A stretch of DNA of 64,000 nt from Gracilaria domingensis (lineage: Eukaryota; Rhodophyta; Florideophyceae; Gracilariales; Gracilariaceae): assembly GCA_022539475.1 (NCBI GenBank), contig VCMS01000106.1:62001-126000 (forward strand), in the 5' to 3' direction. The notes under the pieces are model-generated. The model saw nothing but the letters and a program-made list of their open reading frames with translations, ran no database searches and was not told the origin of the DNA. Positions 45,113 to 57,634 of this stretch are shown here, piece after piece (position 1 is the stretch's first letter; each line of letters starts with the position of its first letter). The translations under genes were made by a program, and so were the position numbers.

Positions 45113-46020
45113 CTCATAATCGGATTTCAATGAATTGGAACGTATCGGAAGGAAGAAGTGAAAAGAAACGAAAAGGGAGGAAACCGACGGGAACGGGAAC
45201 GGAGGGGAACGGAGACAGAAGGGATCAGAAACGGGAGAAGACGAAACTCTATCCGTGCGTATGCGCTCCGTGAAACTACCACGGCACGAAAAACCTGTCC
45301 TGTATGTACGCGCTTTTACCACCACTGCCCAGCACCCGTTCTGATCCCTGTGAAGCATTGTTTTTCAAAAACAATTTCATAAATCCTAGTCCAATTTACC
45401 CGTTTTCAACGGCCTCCCCTCTTCCTGTTACCAATTCATCATCATCCATGTACCTTATTCCTTTACCTTATTCCTTACTTATATCACCGTCTGTGTTCCC
45501 GTTTTGCAATTTTCCAGTCCGAAAATGCTAGTTTCGAAATGCTAGTTTTTCATATGTTAAATTGCACTTTCTGTAGTTTCCATTCGGAGGAAAGACTAGA
45601 GAAAACTAGGACTAATGAATGATTTTGAGGTATGCTAAAGTATGCTATGCTTTTGATACTAGACATCAAAAACTAGCAAGTATGAAAGATGGCAGAACCG
45701 TACTTCCAGTCCTCCACTTTTGCAAGTTCTCTAGGTGAGTGGGACCATTCGGGTGGTCCACCAACAGACCACATGGGAAGCCCAGAGAGAGGAACAGTCT
45801 GGATCGAACGCAGCCAGCCTCCGAGAATACTACGGCTGGAACATACATTTGCTGCAGTACCCATGAGCATCACCACCGCAACCGCATATCCTCATAACAC
45901 CATGAGCAAACCCAGAACTCATCTTCACAACTTCTTCATCCGCTGTTGCATGTAACCTCTTCCTTCGCACAGTCCATATACCTCAATCGCATCACCGCAG
46001 AAAGCCGTAAACGGACGCAA
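45113..46020. other. Non-coding, nothing recognised
   Basis: Upstream side of the coiled-coil gene. AT-rich in the second half; short ORFs do not look coding. Confidence 0.35.
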
Positions 46021-46556
46021 AGTTAGTAGCCATACTCAAACCAACCAAGAAACGTCTCTTCGATACCTGAACCTCTTACCTCTCCATCTCTTTGAGTCCC
46101 AATCACAATCCACAGAGTTGCATCGCAGAACGGCACAGAAACACACACTGAAACACAGATAGTACCCACAGCGCACACATAAGCCTTTCAATGCGATATC
46201 TACCTACCTTTTCAAATCCTCCAGTTATCGTATCCAAAATCACCTTCACGTTCCTATTCAAGAATCAAGACTCCGCAAGAAGCAGCAGATTAGTAGCCAT
46301 ACTCAAAACAACCAAGACACGTCTCTTCGATACCTGCAACTCTTACCTTTCCATTTGTTTGAGTCCCAATCACCGTCCACACACTTTCATCGCGGCACCG
46401 CACAGATACACACACTGAAACACAGTTAGTACCCGTAGCGCACACACAACCCTTTCAATGCGATATCTCCCTACCTTTTCAAATGCTCCAGTTAACGTAT
46501 CCAAACACACCTTCACGTCCCTATTCAAAAATCAAGACTGCGCAAGAAGCAGCAAG
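46021..46556. repeat. Tandem duplication, two units of 267 bp
   Basis: Units about 46021-46289 and 46290-46556, both with TTAGTAGCCATACTCAAA, CGTCTCTTCGATACCTG, CCTTTCAATGCGATATCT and AGAAGCAGCA in the same order. It is followed by a 48 bp repeat near 46650-46720 (CACATTCACCCTCCA twice). Confidence 0.85.
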
Positions 46557-47811
46557 GAGACACACAGTTAGCAATCAGATAACACACACGAACTTCTTGA
46601 TTCATTCGTGTTACATACTTCTCCATGTCTTACAGTCCGCTCATGAGACACATTCACCCTCCACTGCTTCACAATCTACCCTCAAAGCCTCTTAATGCGG
46701 CACATTCACCCTCCATTGCTTCACGATCCATGTCTTCTAGAGTTTTGACCCATGTTGAATACCAAAGTGAACGTGCCCGTTCCTATTTAACATGGATCGA
46801 AAATCTGCAAGCAGTAATTGGACACACAGTTAGTACATATACAACAAAGGTAAAACTCTCCTCGATAAGTTATTGTTACATACCTCTCTATGTCTTCCAG
46901 CCCTGATAATGTGACACCTTCACAGTCTACCGCTCCACCATCTACCATCAACGCACCCCCTGTGCCCCAGTTTCCAATCCAATTCAATGGACGACCTAAA
47001 GTTCACTAAGCCAGAAGTAAAACCAAACCCAGCTGTTAGTCATTCGAACCTCGCTAATTGAGTTCTACAAGCGTCTCCAGGGAGATTTGTAGTACATTTC
47101 TCACTCGAACCGCTCTAAGAGCGTAATTGGCGGCGTACCTTACGAACGCGCACATGCATTCCTAAAACCTTTGCTCGCTCTCCGTAAATCGCTCGCGTCA
47201 AACGGGGTCAGCAAGAACTAGATCCATAAAAACCGTAGATAGAGTGTAAACTGTACCAGTATGTCACTCGCATAATCTGCATAGTAGTCTTTCGCTCGTT
47301 ATTCGTACATCGCTGGCATCTAACTAGGTCAGTAACAAATAAGATCGCAGTAAGAGTCTAAACCGTTACGTGTTTCACGTACCTGTAGGGAACTCGCATG
47401 ATCTGGAAGATAATGTGTTGCAGAGAAGAGCCATGATCAGAGCTCACATAACACTGGTCAGGCCCATCCCATTGCACTTTCTTGACTTCTCCAGTGCAGC
47501 ACTATCTACATCTAGCGTAGAGTTCACGACGACCGTAAAGTATTGGCTCAAAAATTTAGGAATGTTTTCAGTTTTTCACACTCCCTCCCCTCCTAGACCT
47601 TCCCATATCATATCGTTATGTACGTAAACCATCACGTGCATGGCGCCGATTCGAATCTCCCTATATTCTCCCCCACACGGTACGGCAACAATTTCCTACA
47701 AGTTGCAACTACAAGTTGCAACACTGCAGCTTAGACCTCCGCTCCTCACCTCCAACGTTCCAACCAACCGCCTCCTCCCCCCCAACCCTCATCTCCCCGC
47801 CCTACTGCATC
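46557..47811. repeat. 5' non-coding region of copy 3, inverse of 62769-63850
   Basis: No gene. From about 46740 onward it is the inverse of the copy 4 leader (landmarks ACCCATGTTGAAT, CGGTACGGCAACAA, CTTTCTTGACTT). A small inverted repeat around 46750-46790 (CCATGTTGAAT and ATTTAACATGG) is found in both copies. Confidence 0.65.
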
Positions 47812-50800
47812 ATGTAAATATGTTGCTTCCCCCGCTGTGCCTTTCACACACACTCTATCGCCTCCCTTGCGCAACATCAGAAACGTTGCAGGCACCGGCA
47901 TGAACCAAACCCTTCTCTCACTCCTGCTGCCTCCCGCGGTTCCCTCTTCACCCCCGAACGAAACGTCGCCGACTCGGCAGTACCAAACCCTCTCTCTATT
48001 CTCCCTCCAATCGCCCCTCCGATAATGTAGCACTCGCCACTGACGAACCGTATGAAGAACAGCAGCTCGCTCTCTCCGTACGTTCTTCTGACGCAGCGCA
48101 TCTAGCTACACCACAACCCCCATTCAATTCTCAGTCCCTCTCCGTAGGTTCCGGTCATGCCCTCTCTCCGCCCGCTTCAAGTGATAACGTTCACAATCTC
48201 GTCACATGCATTTCCTCCATCGCCACGAAACTCGGAAAGCGCTCCGCAGACGAGCTTATCAACATTCTCAGGCAGTCCAACTTTCCCCTCTTTCTTTTCC
48301 AAACCCCCATCACCTCCGTTTCTGAGTGTCTCAAACTATAATCCAAAATACTTGAAGATACCATGAGCTCCATCGGCTTTACCTCCACTACCATTCACGA
48401 AAACGACCGTCAGTACTCTGCCACCCTCTATTTCAAGGACCCCATTCAAGTCCTTCAACAACAACTTCGGCTATCATCTCATGAGAAGGCCGTCTTTCAT
48501 CCAATTCACCACGCCTCCCGTACAGGAACCGACGCATTTGCGCTTCCAATGGACTCCAAAGTCGGACATAACGTCGTTCCCGCTCTGAAAAAACACATCG
48601 GACATTCTCCAAACCAAGGAGTCATCTGGCATGATCCCACCACTACTGGTATAGACTCCTTTATCGGCATGCGTCAACTCTACTCCGTTAAGTCCTCCAC
48701 CACTCTAAAAAGCTCCTCTGTCACATCATACCCCCTCCATATTACGTTTCTCAACTTCAAGGACTGCTTCCGCAGAAAATGTATCACATACCACCACACT
48801 GTCGTTGGATACATTCCCACTCCCTTTACATCCTTCTTCCCCGATTCTTCCTCCACCGACACCGACTCTTTGGAAATTGGCCCCTTGTCGTCGAACATAA
48901 CTCGCGTTGTGTGCATGGAGCTCGTCCAGAAGTCCTTGGAAACTATCCTCAAACCTCTGTACGACATATGCAAAAAAGGCTTCCCCTTCAGAGACGCCAA
49001 GGGAGTCCTTCGTCATTGCCATTCCATCATCGCTAACTATAGCGCTGACAATCCCGAAGCAAAGGACATTCTCGCTGTCCTCCACGGCACGAAATCAAAC
49101 AAGCTCTGTTCATAGATGAATTATCCCTCGTTCACAACTCAACGTCTATAAAGCCATTCTCAACGAGCGAACTGTATCCCACACCTCCGAAACGAGAAAG
49201 AAGCACCAAGATCTACTTGCCGGCGTTGAACAGGCTCTGCTCTACCGCAGACCCCGAGGGGCAAGGACCCTGAAAAATGAAGCTGTTGAACTACTCCAGA
49301 CTACCTCCTTATCCAGCTACAAGTCCTTTCTCGAATCATTCCCTATGCTCAATGTTTCCGAGTTGCTCACTCCTTACTCAATCTTCTCCTTCGAGCCCCT
49401 TCATAAATTTCATCTCGGAATCTTCAAACTCATCAAACCCGCCTCGATTGAACGCCTCAAGTCCGATTCGCTTCACACTTCTGTTGGTTCTCAGGGAAAC
49501 CCGAGGTCTTTCAACACCATTCGAACTTCTATTCTAAGCCACGCCAACGCCATTTTCGCCGACATTGAGCTCTACTATCCGGCACCCGGACTTCAAATTG
49601 AGTTCTCCTCATCCGAAAAGGGAAAATCTCTCAACGGTTTCTTCACGACAGACGGCATCAAGAGTGTATTGGAAGCCAAAGACTACCGTTCCCTTGATAT
49701 AGTCTTACCTTTCATTGGCGCCTTCTTTGACCGCTGTTGTGGTGAGGAATTCTCCGCCCCTATTACCACCGTGTTCACATCCTAGTTTGACCTCGTCAAC
49801 AACGTCCTTCGCTACAGTACCACTCCAGAATGGACTGAGCATCGCATAGATGCGTTGGAAACGATGATCAAGAACTTCAAGTTGCACACAGTCTCCATTC
49901 TCGGCCCGTACCAAGCCTTCAACTTTCGTACTCTTAAGTTCCACCTCCTTGATCAAATCATTCCAGACATACGGCGATACGGAGGCCTGCACTTCGGCGA
50001 TGCAGGGGTGTGCGAACATGCTCATCTTCTCTTCAAGAACCACTATCGTCGAACTTCTCGAAGGCGAACTACAGCTCATAAGGAAACGGTGAACGCCATT
50101 CAAGAGTCGCAGGCTATTTGCAATCCCCTTCGGTCAGGAATCAATTCTCTGTCTCCTTCAACTCTCGCAGCCTTTCCATCAACCGCTTTCCGGCCATCGT
50201 TCGCGACGATAACTCCTTCTCACTCTTTGACATCATCATAGTTGACAAGTACCTATGATCCCATCCACATGTATCTTCTTCGGCTCTGGCAGAACTTTTC
50301 TCGAAAACCACACTGCAGTTCATCAACCAAATATCTCGCGACGCTCTCACCTCCTTCCGCACCTTTTGTGTAGAAACTATTCAACAGCTGAGGAACCCTC
50401 ACGACATTAAACTCACTGTCGTTAATTTTGCATACGTTCTTAGCGGCTTCTGCTCCTCTCTCTATGATTACGATCGGGATCTTCGATGCATAAGACTGAA
50501 AAAGCCCGATGTACAACTATGTGAACGCATCTTCGCTACGACCCCCTTCGGACCTTCCAAGTTGCCTAAGTTCTCCACGGTTCTCGTGCACGGAACACCC
50601 CCTCCCAACTGTACGTTTTCCACAGCGTTGGTATGCAAAGTATTTGCATTGCTTCGCGTCAGGGACAAGACCTTAGACAAATCTGAACCGGAGCTCGATT
50701 TCGTTTGTTTCTTCGAAATGACAGAGCCCTTGGATAACGTTGATGAAACTCTGAACTGTATATCACTCCGTTGGGCCACCGACGAGCATGATCACACCGT

Positions 50801-51029
50801 GCATCCAAGTACGTCAAGGATGAAACCTCGTTCTGCTACGGTCTCTCCTTGGTTCGGGCTTATCCCGTTCTCTTCAATCAAAAACTCCATACACGTCATT
50901 TGCCAAAACTACCCTGCCCGACCATTTTTTCCTCCCCTTCACTGGAAATTCCATCGTTTCTACATTAACAGATTCTATCGTAACCCTCGAGCCTACATTC
51001 ATCATGCTCGTACTACGGAACATTCTTAA
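47812..51029 (+). pseudogene. Plavaka-like transposase, copy 3
   Basis: Opens with ATG 47812 immediately followed by TAA (TAC in copy 4), then ICCFPRCAF and HQKRC, the C2H2-like finger CCFxRC-x12-HxxxC shared with copy 4. Later KLGKRSADELINILR aligns with NLGHREADELIGLLR of copy 2. The longest clean frame, 48363-49115, holds LHITFLNFKDCFRRKC, VVGYIPTP and EAKDILAVLHGTK; 49345-49785 holds YSIFSFEPLHKFHLGIFKL; 49855-50110 holds LKFHLLDQIIPDIRRYG; 50562-51029 is the C-terminus with YPARPFFPPLHWKFH. At least six stops or shifts. Same family as copies 1/2 but in a separate subfamily. Confidence 0.72.
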
Positions 51030-51041
51030 CATAAACTGTTC

Positions 51042-52307
51042 ATGTCCTTTAGATATTCTCCTCCTCGTCTTCTATCTCGTGCTCATCGTCCACGCCTCTC
51101 CCGTCTAGTTCCCTACCTTGTTCTCAGACATTTGGATTACAATCGATCACATTATTTTCTCGTATTTCATCGATTGCTCTTACAGGGGAGTATACGCGAT
51201 CCCGTAGGTGACAATACCCAATATAGCAATCCAATACGGCTCCAAGATGCTGCAGAAGCTCACATTCGTGGGGTGCAAACTCTCATCACTCGCGAACTGC
51301 ATAATGAGCTCAATGAGCTCTATGAAGTACTACATGACACACCCCGTCACAAAAGTATTCTGGAGCAACCACCCTTTACTCACGCTATTCGAACTCTCCC
51401 AGAGCTTTCGAACTATATAAACCAGTCAAGATTCTACTCTCGGAATCCTCTCAGCATGCTTTCGCCACCTTGAATGGTGTTATTTGCATCATTGTCAACT
51501 GTATCCATATGTGTGCTTTACGGTATCATCAAGCCCGTCTTGGTCCAAGAGCTTCAATTCAAGCACTTCTCTCGTCATGCTTAGCTAGGTTTCACCATTT
51601 TTTATAGCATTCTGAAAACCATGTTACAAATTATTCTCTTCGACCTCGCCTTTTCCCTACATGCCCCAAGGTACGGTACCCTTGCTCTTGGACCGATGAT
51701 TACTTCGCACATGACGAGCGCCTCCTCCATATTGAGGAATAAATACTTGGATATAGCGGTCGGTGGCCTTTTCGCTCTCAATCTCTCCATTTTCTTGACC
51801 TATCAACTTCGTCCAACCCTCTCCAATCTTATAGAATCTGCCAGAACAGCCTTTATTACGTTTTTTCCAGGTGGCTTTCTATTCGGCCTACTCACTATCG
51901 TCGTGAGCACACTCTCTATATACTTTTCTACAGGCAACACCTTTAACAACGTTGCACGGCTCTCGCGTCGCGTAAGAACTTGATGGGAAAGGCTCTGTAT
52001 CTACATCCGTTGTGTCCTACACTCCTTCAAAAAGGCTGTCTTTTTCCGTGATGTACTGCTCTCCATCAGAATGTTTTTGAACAGAGTGCTCCCAGTATTC
52101 TTCGCCCACACGCTTTCTGAGTCGCAAGAACCACCAGCCTTTCGTATGTACAGAGGCATCCCCCCTTTTCTTACAAACACCGTATTGGTTGCCCTTTTCC
52201 TGTGTGCGGGTATCGTCAAGCACGAACGACGAGTTAGCTTCAAGAGGTACTTGTGTGCACTCAGAGAGCATCCTAGACCCAAGAATCGGCATCTATTTAA
52301 GAAATAA
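51042..52307 (+). pseudogene. Multi-pass membrane protein downstream of copy 3 transposase
   Basis: One reading frame of 422 codons from ATG 51042, 12 bp after the transposase stop, with only three in-frame stops (TGA 51471, TAG 51582, TGA 51981) and a natural TAA at 52305-52307. The N-terminal third is soluble with a helix (TLITRELHNELNELYEVL). Then about four hydrophobic segments: VLFASLSTVSICVLYGII, YLDIAVGGLFALNLSIFL, FFPGGFLFGLLTIVVSTLSI and FLTNTVLVALFLCAGIV. No family recognised. Tight spacing to the transposase suggests it belongs to this transposon subfamily, although an adjacent host gene remnant cannot be excluded. Confidence 0.5.
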
Positions 52308-52542
52308 TTGAGACATTAACTACGATATTTACTAGTAGTAAATAGGTAAAGAACAAACATTTAACTCCTTCTTAATGAAGTCCCTTTGTGGAAACATATG
52401 GAGCATATATATAACACTTCTGATATAGGTTTTTACACAAAACAAAAATCAATATCTTGAACAACAACAAAACTTTGTAGCGACATCTCTTGATACCTAC
52501 TGGTCTACTACATTATCATAAACTCATAAATTCTTCGCTCGT

Positions 52543-55500
52543 TCAGTTCTCCCGGCCATCCCCTGTCCTTTCCTCCATCCCCTGCACTTCATAGTACTCG
52601 TCTTCTTCATCGCTGTCCCCTTCCTCGACCATCAACTCATCCTCTTCGTCCTCGTCCTTCTCATCCTCCACCAATTCTATGTCGACCTCAGAACCATCTG
52701 TGTTGTCGTTCATTCCCATTAGGTCGCCTTCTTTTACAAAAGTCGGTCCAAACGCGTGATTCAGATGAACTGCATCTGGCAAACTGCACTTCCCTGGTAC
52801 CATATACATATGGTAGCAAAACAGTGGGATTTTCGGAGACCTTCCATCTTTAGTGTCCGCACCTGCATGAAAGGCATTCCCCCTCCCAGTAAACACAGAC
52901 ATAGGTCGGACAAAGAACTTCCTCACAACCATTCCTCGTGCCAACCTTTCAAACGCCTTCGCTGTTACAGCAAAGTGACTGTAAGATCCTTCACATATCC
53001 AAAGTAGGAACGACACAGTTCCGGAGACCATCACAAAGTACCCCAGGGTTTTCCCCTCCAGCTTGTCTTCGTTTGTCAAGTTCTCGAAGTCGGTATGTAG
53101 TTGCTGTCGCTGGCAAGCGGCTCCGGTACATAAGATTCTCCCTCCGATCTTCGGTACATACATTCTGTCATTCGGTTGCTTGTTGTCTTGTAGCCCCAGC
53201 GTCGCACATATCTGACCAAGCCGAGCATCTAACAACGCCCTCTTCTTCACAAGCAAATGCGTCTACGGTCTAGTTTCCATGTCGTGCACTCTACCCCTTC
53301 TAGTAGTCATGTACCTTCCATTGTCCACGTTGATTATAGAACTCCATTTAGTTCGATTCTCTGGAACCCTGAGGTCTGGGGCTTCTTCGAAACATTTTTT
53401 TGAAGAAATCCAAAAATTCGACGCTTACATCCCCATCGATGAGCTTGCTGGGACTTTCAAGGCCAGTTGGTAGGAACTGCTTTCAACAATTTGAACCAGA
53501 AATCCCCCCTCGTAGGGTCCTTCGTCTGCTTTCTTCAGACCCGGGGGTAGAATTTCCGGGACTGTGTCGTCGAAAAGATCCGCGTCTCCCCGCGTCTCAA
53601 CATTCGGAGCTGAATCAGAGTCCGTATCGCTGTTGAAGGAGATTTGGTGAGCTTTGAGGAACCTTTTGACCCCTTTCCCTCCGAGCTTAGGCAGATGATT
53701 GATGACGAATGTTTCATCTCGGGGCACTTCGCTTACTTTCGCCTTCTTTTGAGACTGGGGTTGTTATCGCTCATCGTCTTCCTTCGTCGACAACTTCTTC
53801 TGGTGCTTCTTCTCAACCCCGCACCACTTGGCTGCACTAAAACCAGGCCCCTTTTAACTTCCTGAACGTCGTTCCCGGCATTCTACGCCTTATCACGTTT
53901 AGAACGCGACGTCCCAGTATCCGGTTTAGTGAATTGGGTCGTAAACATGGTCGTCTTTCCCCCTCCCGCCGTAGCAGACAGCCCCGCATTCGAATTGAAA
54001 TCCATTCCGACGGACGTCTTCAGCTTTTTACGACCATAAGCCCCCCTTCTCGATATCTTCCCGCCCCAAAGCTTCTTTGTCGCTGCAGTTTCCAGGCGTG
54101 CGGCCTGTGTCGCAACATTTTCACGAAGCTGAGTTTCTCAAACGTAGTGACTTCAATCTGGATCTCGTACACTTACAGGGTGAAATCGGTTTTGTCCTCA
54201 TCCATAGAAAGAACACATCACTGGAGATACATGTAATACCATTTTCATTACACTCCCGACACAAATTTTTAAATGCTTCAGTAATCGAGGACTCTTAGTC
54301 ACCTTCAAATCCATATTCGCAAACCTCGATAGATGCCTGATATGGTACTGGCCCATGATTCCGCATACACTTAAGGGACCCGCTACAGTGGTCATTGTCA
54401 TGTTGTTCAACACTTTCTTCTCCTCTCTAACCATCGCAGTTATAAAGGATACAATGGAATGAGACTTGTCGGCGAAGTTCATAAGTCGGGCCTGCTTCAG
54501 TCCATCGTTCAAAGCATTACCCAGGCTCAGAAGCTCCTTCGTGTTCATCCTTGGTCCATCCTTTCTCCTCCGTAAGGAAACGGTAAGTCCTTTACACATT
54601 TTCCTTATCTTCGCATCATCCTAACATAGTTCTTTGAGTGCCACAAGAAGATGAGCTCCATCTATGAGGATACTCGAAAGTTTCAAATGATTGCCCTCCA
54701 CCATCTCCCTCTCGGACTTACCCGTGACCAAAAAAGCAACACTCATTGTTCTAAGGGTCTGGAAAACCCTTTCCTTCGAATCCCGGCCTTCAGAGCTCAA
54801 CATGCTCCCGAACTGTCCCTCTCACAGTTGCGTCCGGGATTTCGATTAGGTAGATGTCCACCTTCACCGATTCGTACTCATAATTATCCAAGTTGAATCT
54901 GGGCGTCGCCAGACTCATATCCACGTCATCCGAAGGTAATTCATCACCTTCATAGAATAGTTCATTGACGTTTTCAGCCAAGCTCTCCTTCACCAAGACA
55001 ACGTCATCATCATCCACTTTATCCACATCCACAACTTCCATCCTAGCTCCACTGCCATTCCCAGCCATTGCAATCGCTTCAGCAGTGCTATTTCTCGACA
55101 ACCCAAACTGCGCATTCATCGTTGGTTGCTTCCGTAATGCAGAGACCGCACTCTTTGTAGTTAGGCTCAATTGTACAGTTTCTATCTCTGTACCACCCTG
55201 GTCTTGCTTCGATGGAGTTTTAGGCACAGGCCCAGGCGCTGGGGGCCGTACTTTCCTTCTCCCTTTGTTCTCCTGTTGTTTGCCTGATGTTTTGGACTGG
55301 GCTACGTGAGGTGGAAACCGCTTCTAACTCGGTATACGCGAGAGTTTCGGTGTTTCTGACATACGCACTGGTTTCCGTCCTGTCGTGGACGCTGCATTGG
55401 TATCCCTTGACTTCTTAATGAGCACCTGCGACGTGGTGTTCTGAACGGTCTCAGCCGAAACCATGAAGTTCAAGTCTCACGCATAGAAACCCATCTTGAT

Positions 55501-55950
55501 TAAGTGCGCAATGATCTTCGGAATGGAGTCTTCATCCGCACACTTAAATGGATGCCGTTACGGTGTATGGAGCTCCCTGGATACATCAGCTCGCCACATA
55601 CCGACTATATGCTCTCCCGGGTTCCCTTCCAGTGTGTGACAATGCATTTGTCTTTGATAGTCTTTGCCGTCGCCGGCAGACTCAATGGCCAACACGTCAG
55701 CTGTGACAATTGCGACCTTGTCCCTTCTATTTTCTGCGATAAGAAGCGTAACTTTTTCCCCCGGTGCGGGCTTTGCATTCCCCAGGTTAGAGCTCATAAT
55801 CGTCTCCGGATTCTTTGCTTGCTCACTACTATTCTTCCCTCCTTCTTTTGTCTTCTTCGCACTTCGAAGTTGGGGCGGGATGGGGTTCCGAACTTTCTGC
55901 GGCTTTCGGGAGCGCCTCATCTCCGGGTTCCCCAATCCTGTTGGCTCCAT
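52543..55950 (-). pseudogene. R4 ParB-DO gene
   Basis: N-terminus at 55950 (MEPTGLGNPEMRRSRKPQK) with a conserved-looking block RRDKVAIVTADVLAIES. Linker, then 55227-54790 with acidic SIM-like MEVVDVDKVDDDD and the ParB-like start VKVDIYLIEIPDATVRG; SILIDGAHLLVALKE at about 54640-54690 stands for FIVDGLHRLKA. Next is the helical middle (MNFADKSHSIVSFITAMV). The 53256-52543 frame is the dioxygenase domain: HTDF, a GRGNAFHAGA distal histidine, YHMYMVP, then an acidic tail. The 2OG-arginine position is Cys. Several frameshifts separate the parts. Most complete ParB-DO copy paired with a complete MT-SET gene. Confidence 0.66.
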
Positions 55951-57634
55951 TATATAGCGTGTTTGAGTGTACCTTCGTCAAAAACCTATAAAGATGGATG
56001 CAGAGCAAAGCGGTAATCGTATAATGTCCTGCTCACGTCAGCAAACGGCACACACGCTCAGTTTGAACATGGTACACGCTTCGCTGTCGGTTAAAGTGTC
56101 GCACCCGTTCGTATCGCAGATTTGTAGTGCAGCTCGGTGAAACGCTCACGTGAACATTCGCGTCACTTTCAAAGAGTGGTACAGGCAGTTAGAGATAGTC
56201 TAGAAGGCTTAGATGTATACCAGACAACATGATCAACCCTCACGGTTTCTGTCTGGTACCCTCCTGGGGTAGCCGGATGCAACATGTTCAGACCGCCGTC
56301 TGGACCGTGGTCTGAACACGTCGAATCTGGCCACTCCGCCACCCTACGGGGGGTGGGAAAGGAGGTTGTAGGGTACAAAGTAGAGCTGAGTAGAGCTATG
56401 CAGAGCACATTTGTGGTTTAACATCGCAGTTTATACGTATCTACTCAGAGAAAAGGAACCAATTTACGCGGATTTGGTTTAATCGAAGTTCAGTTGGAAT
56501 GCGGAAGATCACAGCCATTCGAGAATGAGGATAGTGGTTGCAGCATCAATGACAATTGCACTGTTATTATGATCATGGCTGTGTGTCGTGGAAGCAGTCT
56601 GAGAAGGACCTTCATCAGGTTTAGTGGCGGGCTGCGAATGTACAGATCGTGTCATTGACGTGTTCAGCTCTTGGTTTGGGTGCTAAAAAATGTGTTGATG
56701 CTGCATCATCAACACGGGTTGAGCGGGAAAGTGCAATCCACGCAACATGCGCTAGCTCGTATAAAACTGAGCGCCTGAGACAGACATCCAGCCCGGCGAT
56801 CAATATGTAACGCAGTCGTTAGGCATACCGAGATCAGCAGCAGCGATCAAGTTGGCTGCGTCGTCAAGGCAGCGCTATTATGGGTGTTTGCGCCTTGCGA
56901 CGGTCGTCTTCATTACGTGAAAGGCAGGACGGACGCTCTGGCGAGAGGGAATGTGAGAGCTGTAAAACTTCATGCTCGCTACTACATTGGTATTACTAGA
57001 ACGGGGAGTGGAAATACCTAATCCGGATGTTGCTCCGGACGCTCTCGTTGTTGAGTGCGATGGATGACGATGGCGTCTGGAAGTCTTGCGTCCTTGCAAT
57101 GCAACCGCTCTTTGGTTGGGCGTCGGCGTTCGAGCGCAAGCAGCGAAAGTGGATGCGGAGAGCGTACGGGAGATTTGTATGCAGCCCTATGATGGCGGCT
57201 ACGAGAGATAATGATGTGGTTAAAGCCGGTCAGAGGCGAAGAACGGCGAATCTAAGTCGTATAAGAGCATATCTGATCTGCCGCATGCACGCCACAACCC
57301 CCTGTACACGTGGTGTGGTGCTCGGTTCCACAGTCTCCAGACCACGGTCTGGACAGGTGGCATCCGGCCACCAGGGGGCTCACTACTAGACGTGATTCTA
57401 CACAAGTCCGCGTACTACACCCGCTCTCGCAAACCTGTTCACACCCCTCTGCATACGACAAACACCCGCTTAAATACCAATTTAGAATAAGGTTTCATCA
57501 CCACCGTCTTCTACGCTTTCGAGAAATTTTCCAGCGGGTTTCATCGACACCGTGTATTCCCCTTTCGCGAGTTCTTGTGAGAGTTACATGGCGCCCGTCG
57601 GAAACAGGCCCCCCGTTGTCTTAACAGCAGAGCG
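55951..57634. promoter_or_regulatory. R4 spacer with inverted repeats
   Basis: Divergent spacer of 1.7 kb. 56260-56303 and 57337-57381 are inverted relatives (landmarks CCTGG, GCCGGATGC, CAGACC), each containing its own small palindrome (AGACC..GGTCT); 56286-56317 is a hairpin by itself. Another hairpin is 56692-56715 (GTGTTGATG/CATCAACAC). Neither sequence matches the R2 palindromes. No gene seen. Confidence 0.6.

Larger units (their letters stand above)
46021..52307 (+). mobile_element. Plavaka-like DNA transposon, copy 3 (second subfamily)
   Basis: Diverged from copies 1/2 but with the same transposase. The unit is matched by copy 4 on the opposite strand (64000 to 61855) across the 5' non-coding part and first third of the transposase. 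Downstream of the transposase on the same strand is a membrane-protein gene instead of a convergent coiled-coil gene. The outer limits are approximate: the left edge is set at the tandem repeat, the right edge at the end of the membrane-protein frame. Confidence 0.6.

Noticed and set aside
12589-51029. KDZ (Kyakuja-Dileera-Zisupton) transposase, which is linked to TET/JBP in fungi
   Set aside because: The order LxFLNFxxExRRKC, HGTKxxxPCxRC with an N-terminal C2H2 finger fits Plavaka-type better; the link to a dioxygenase gene is by proximity only.
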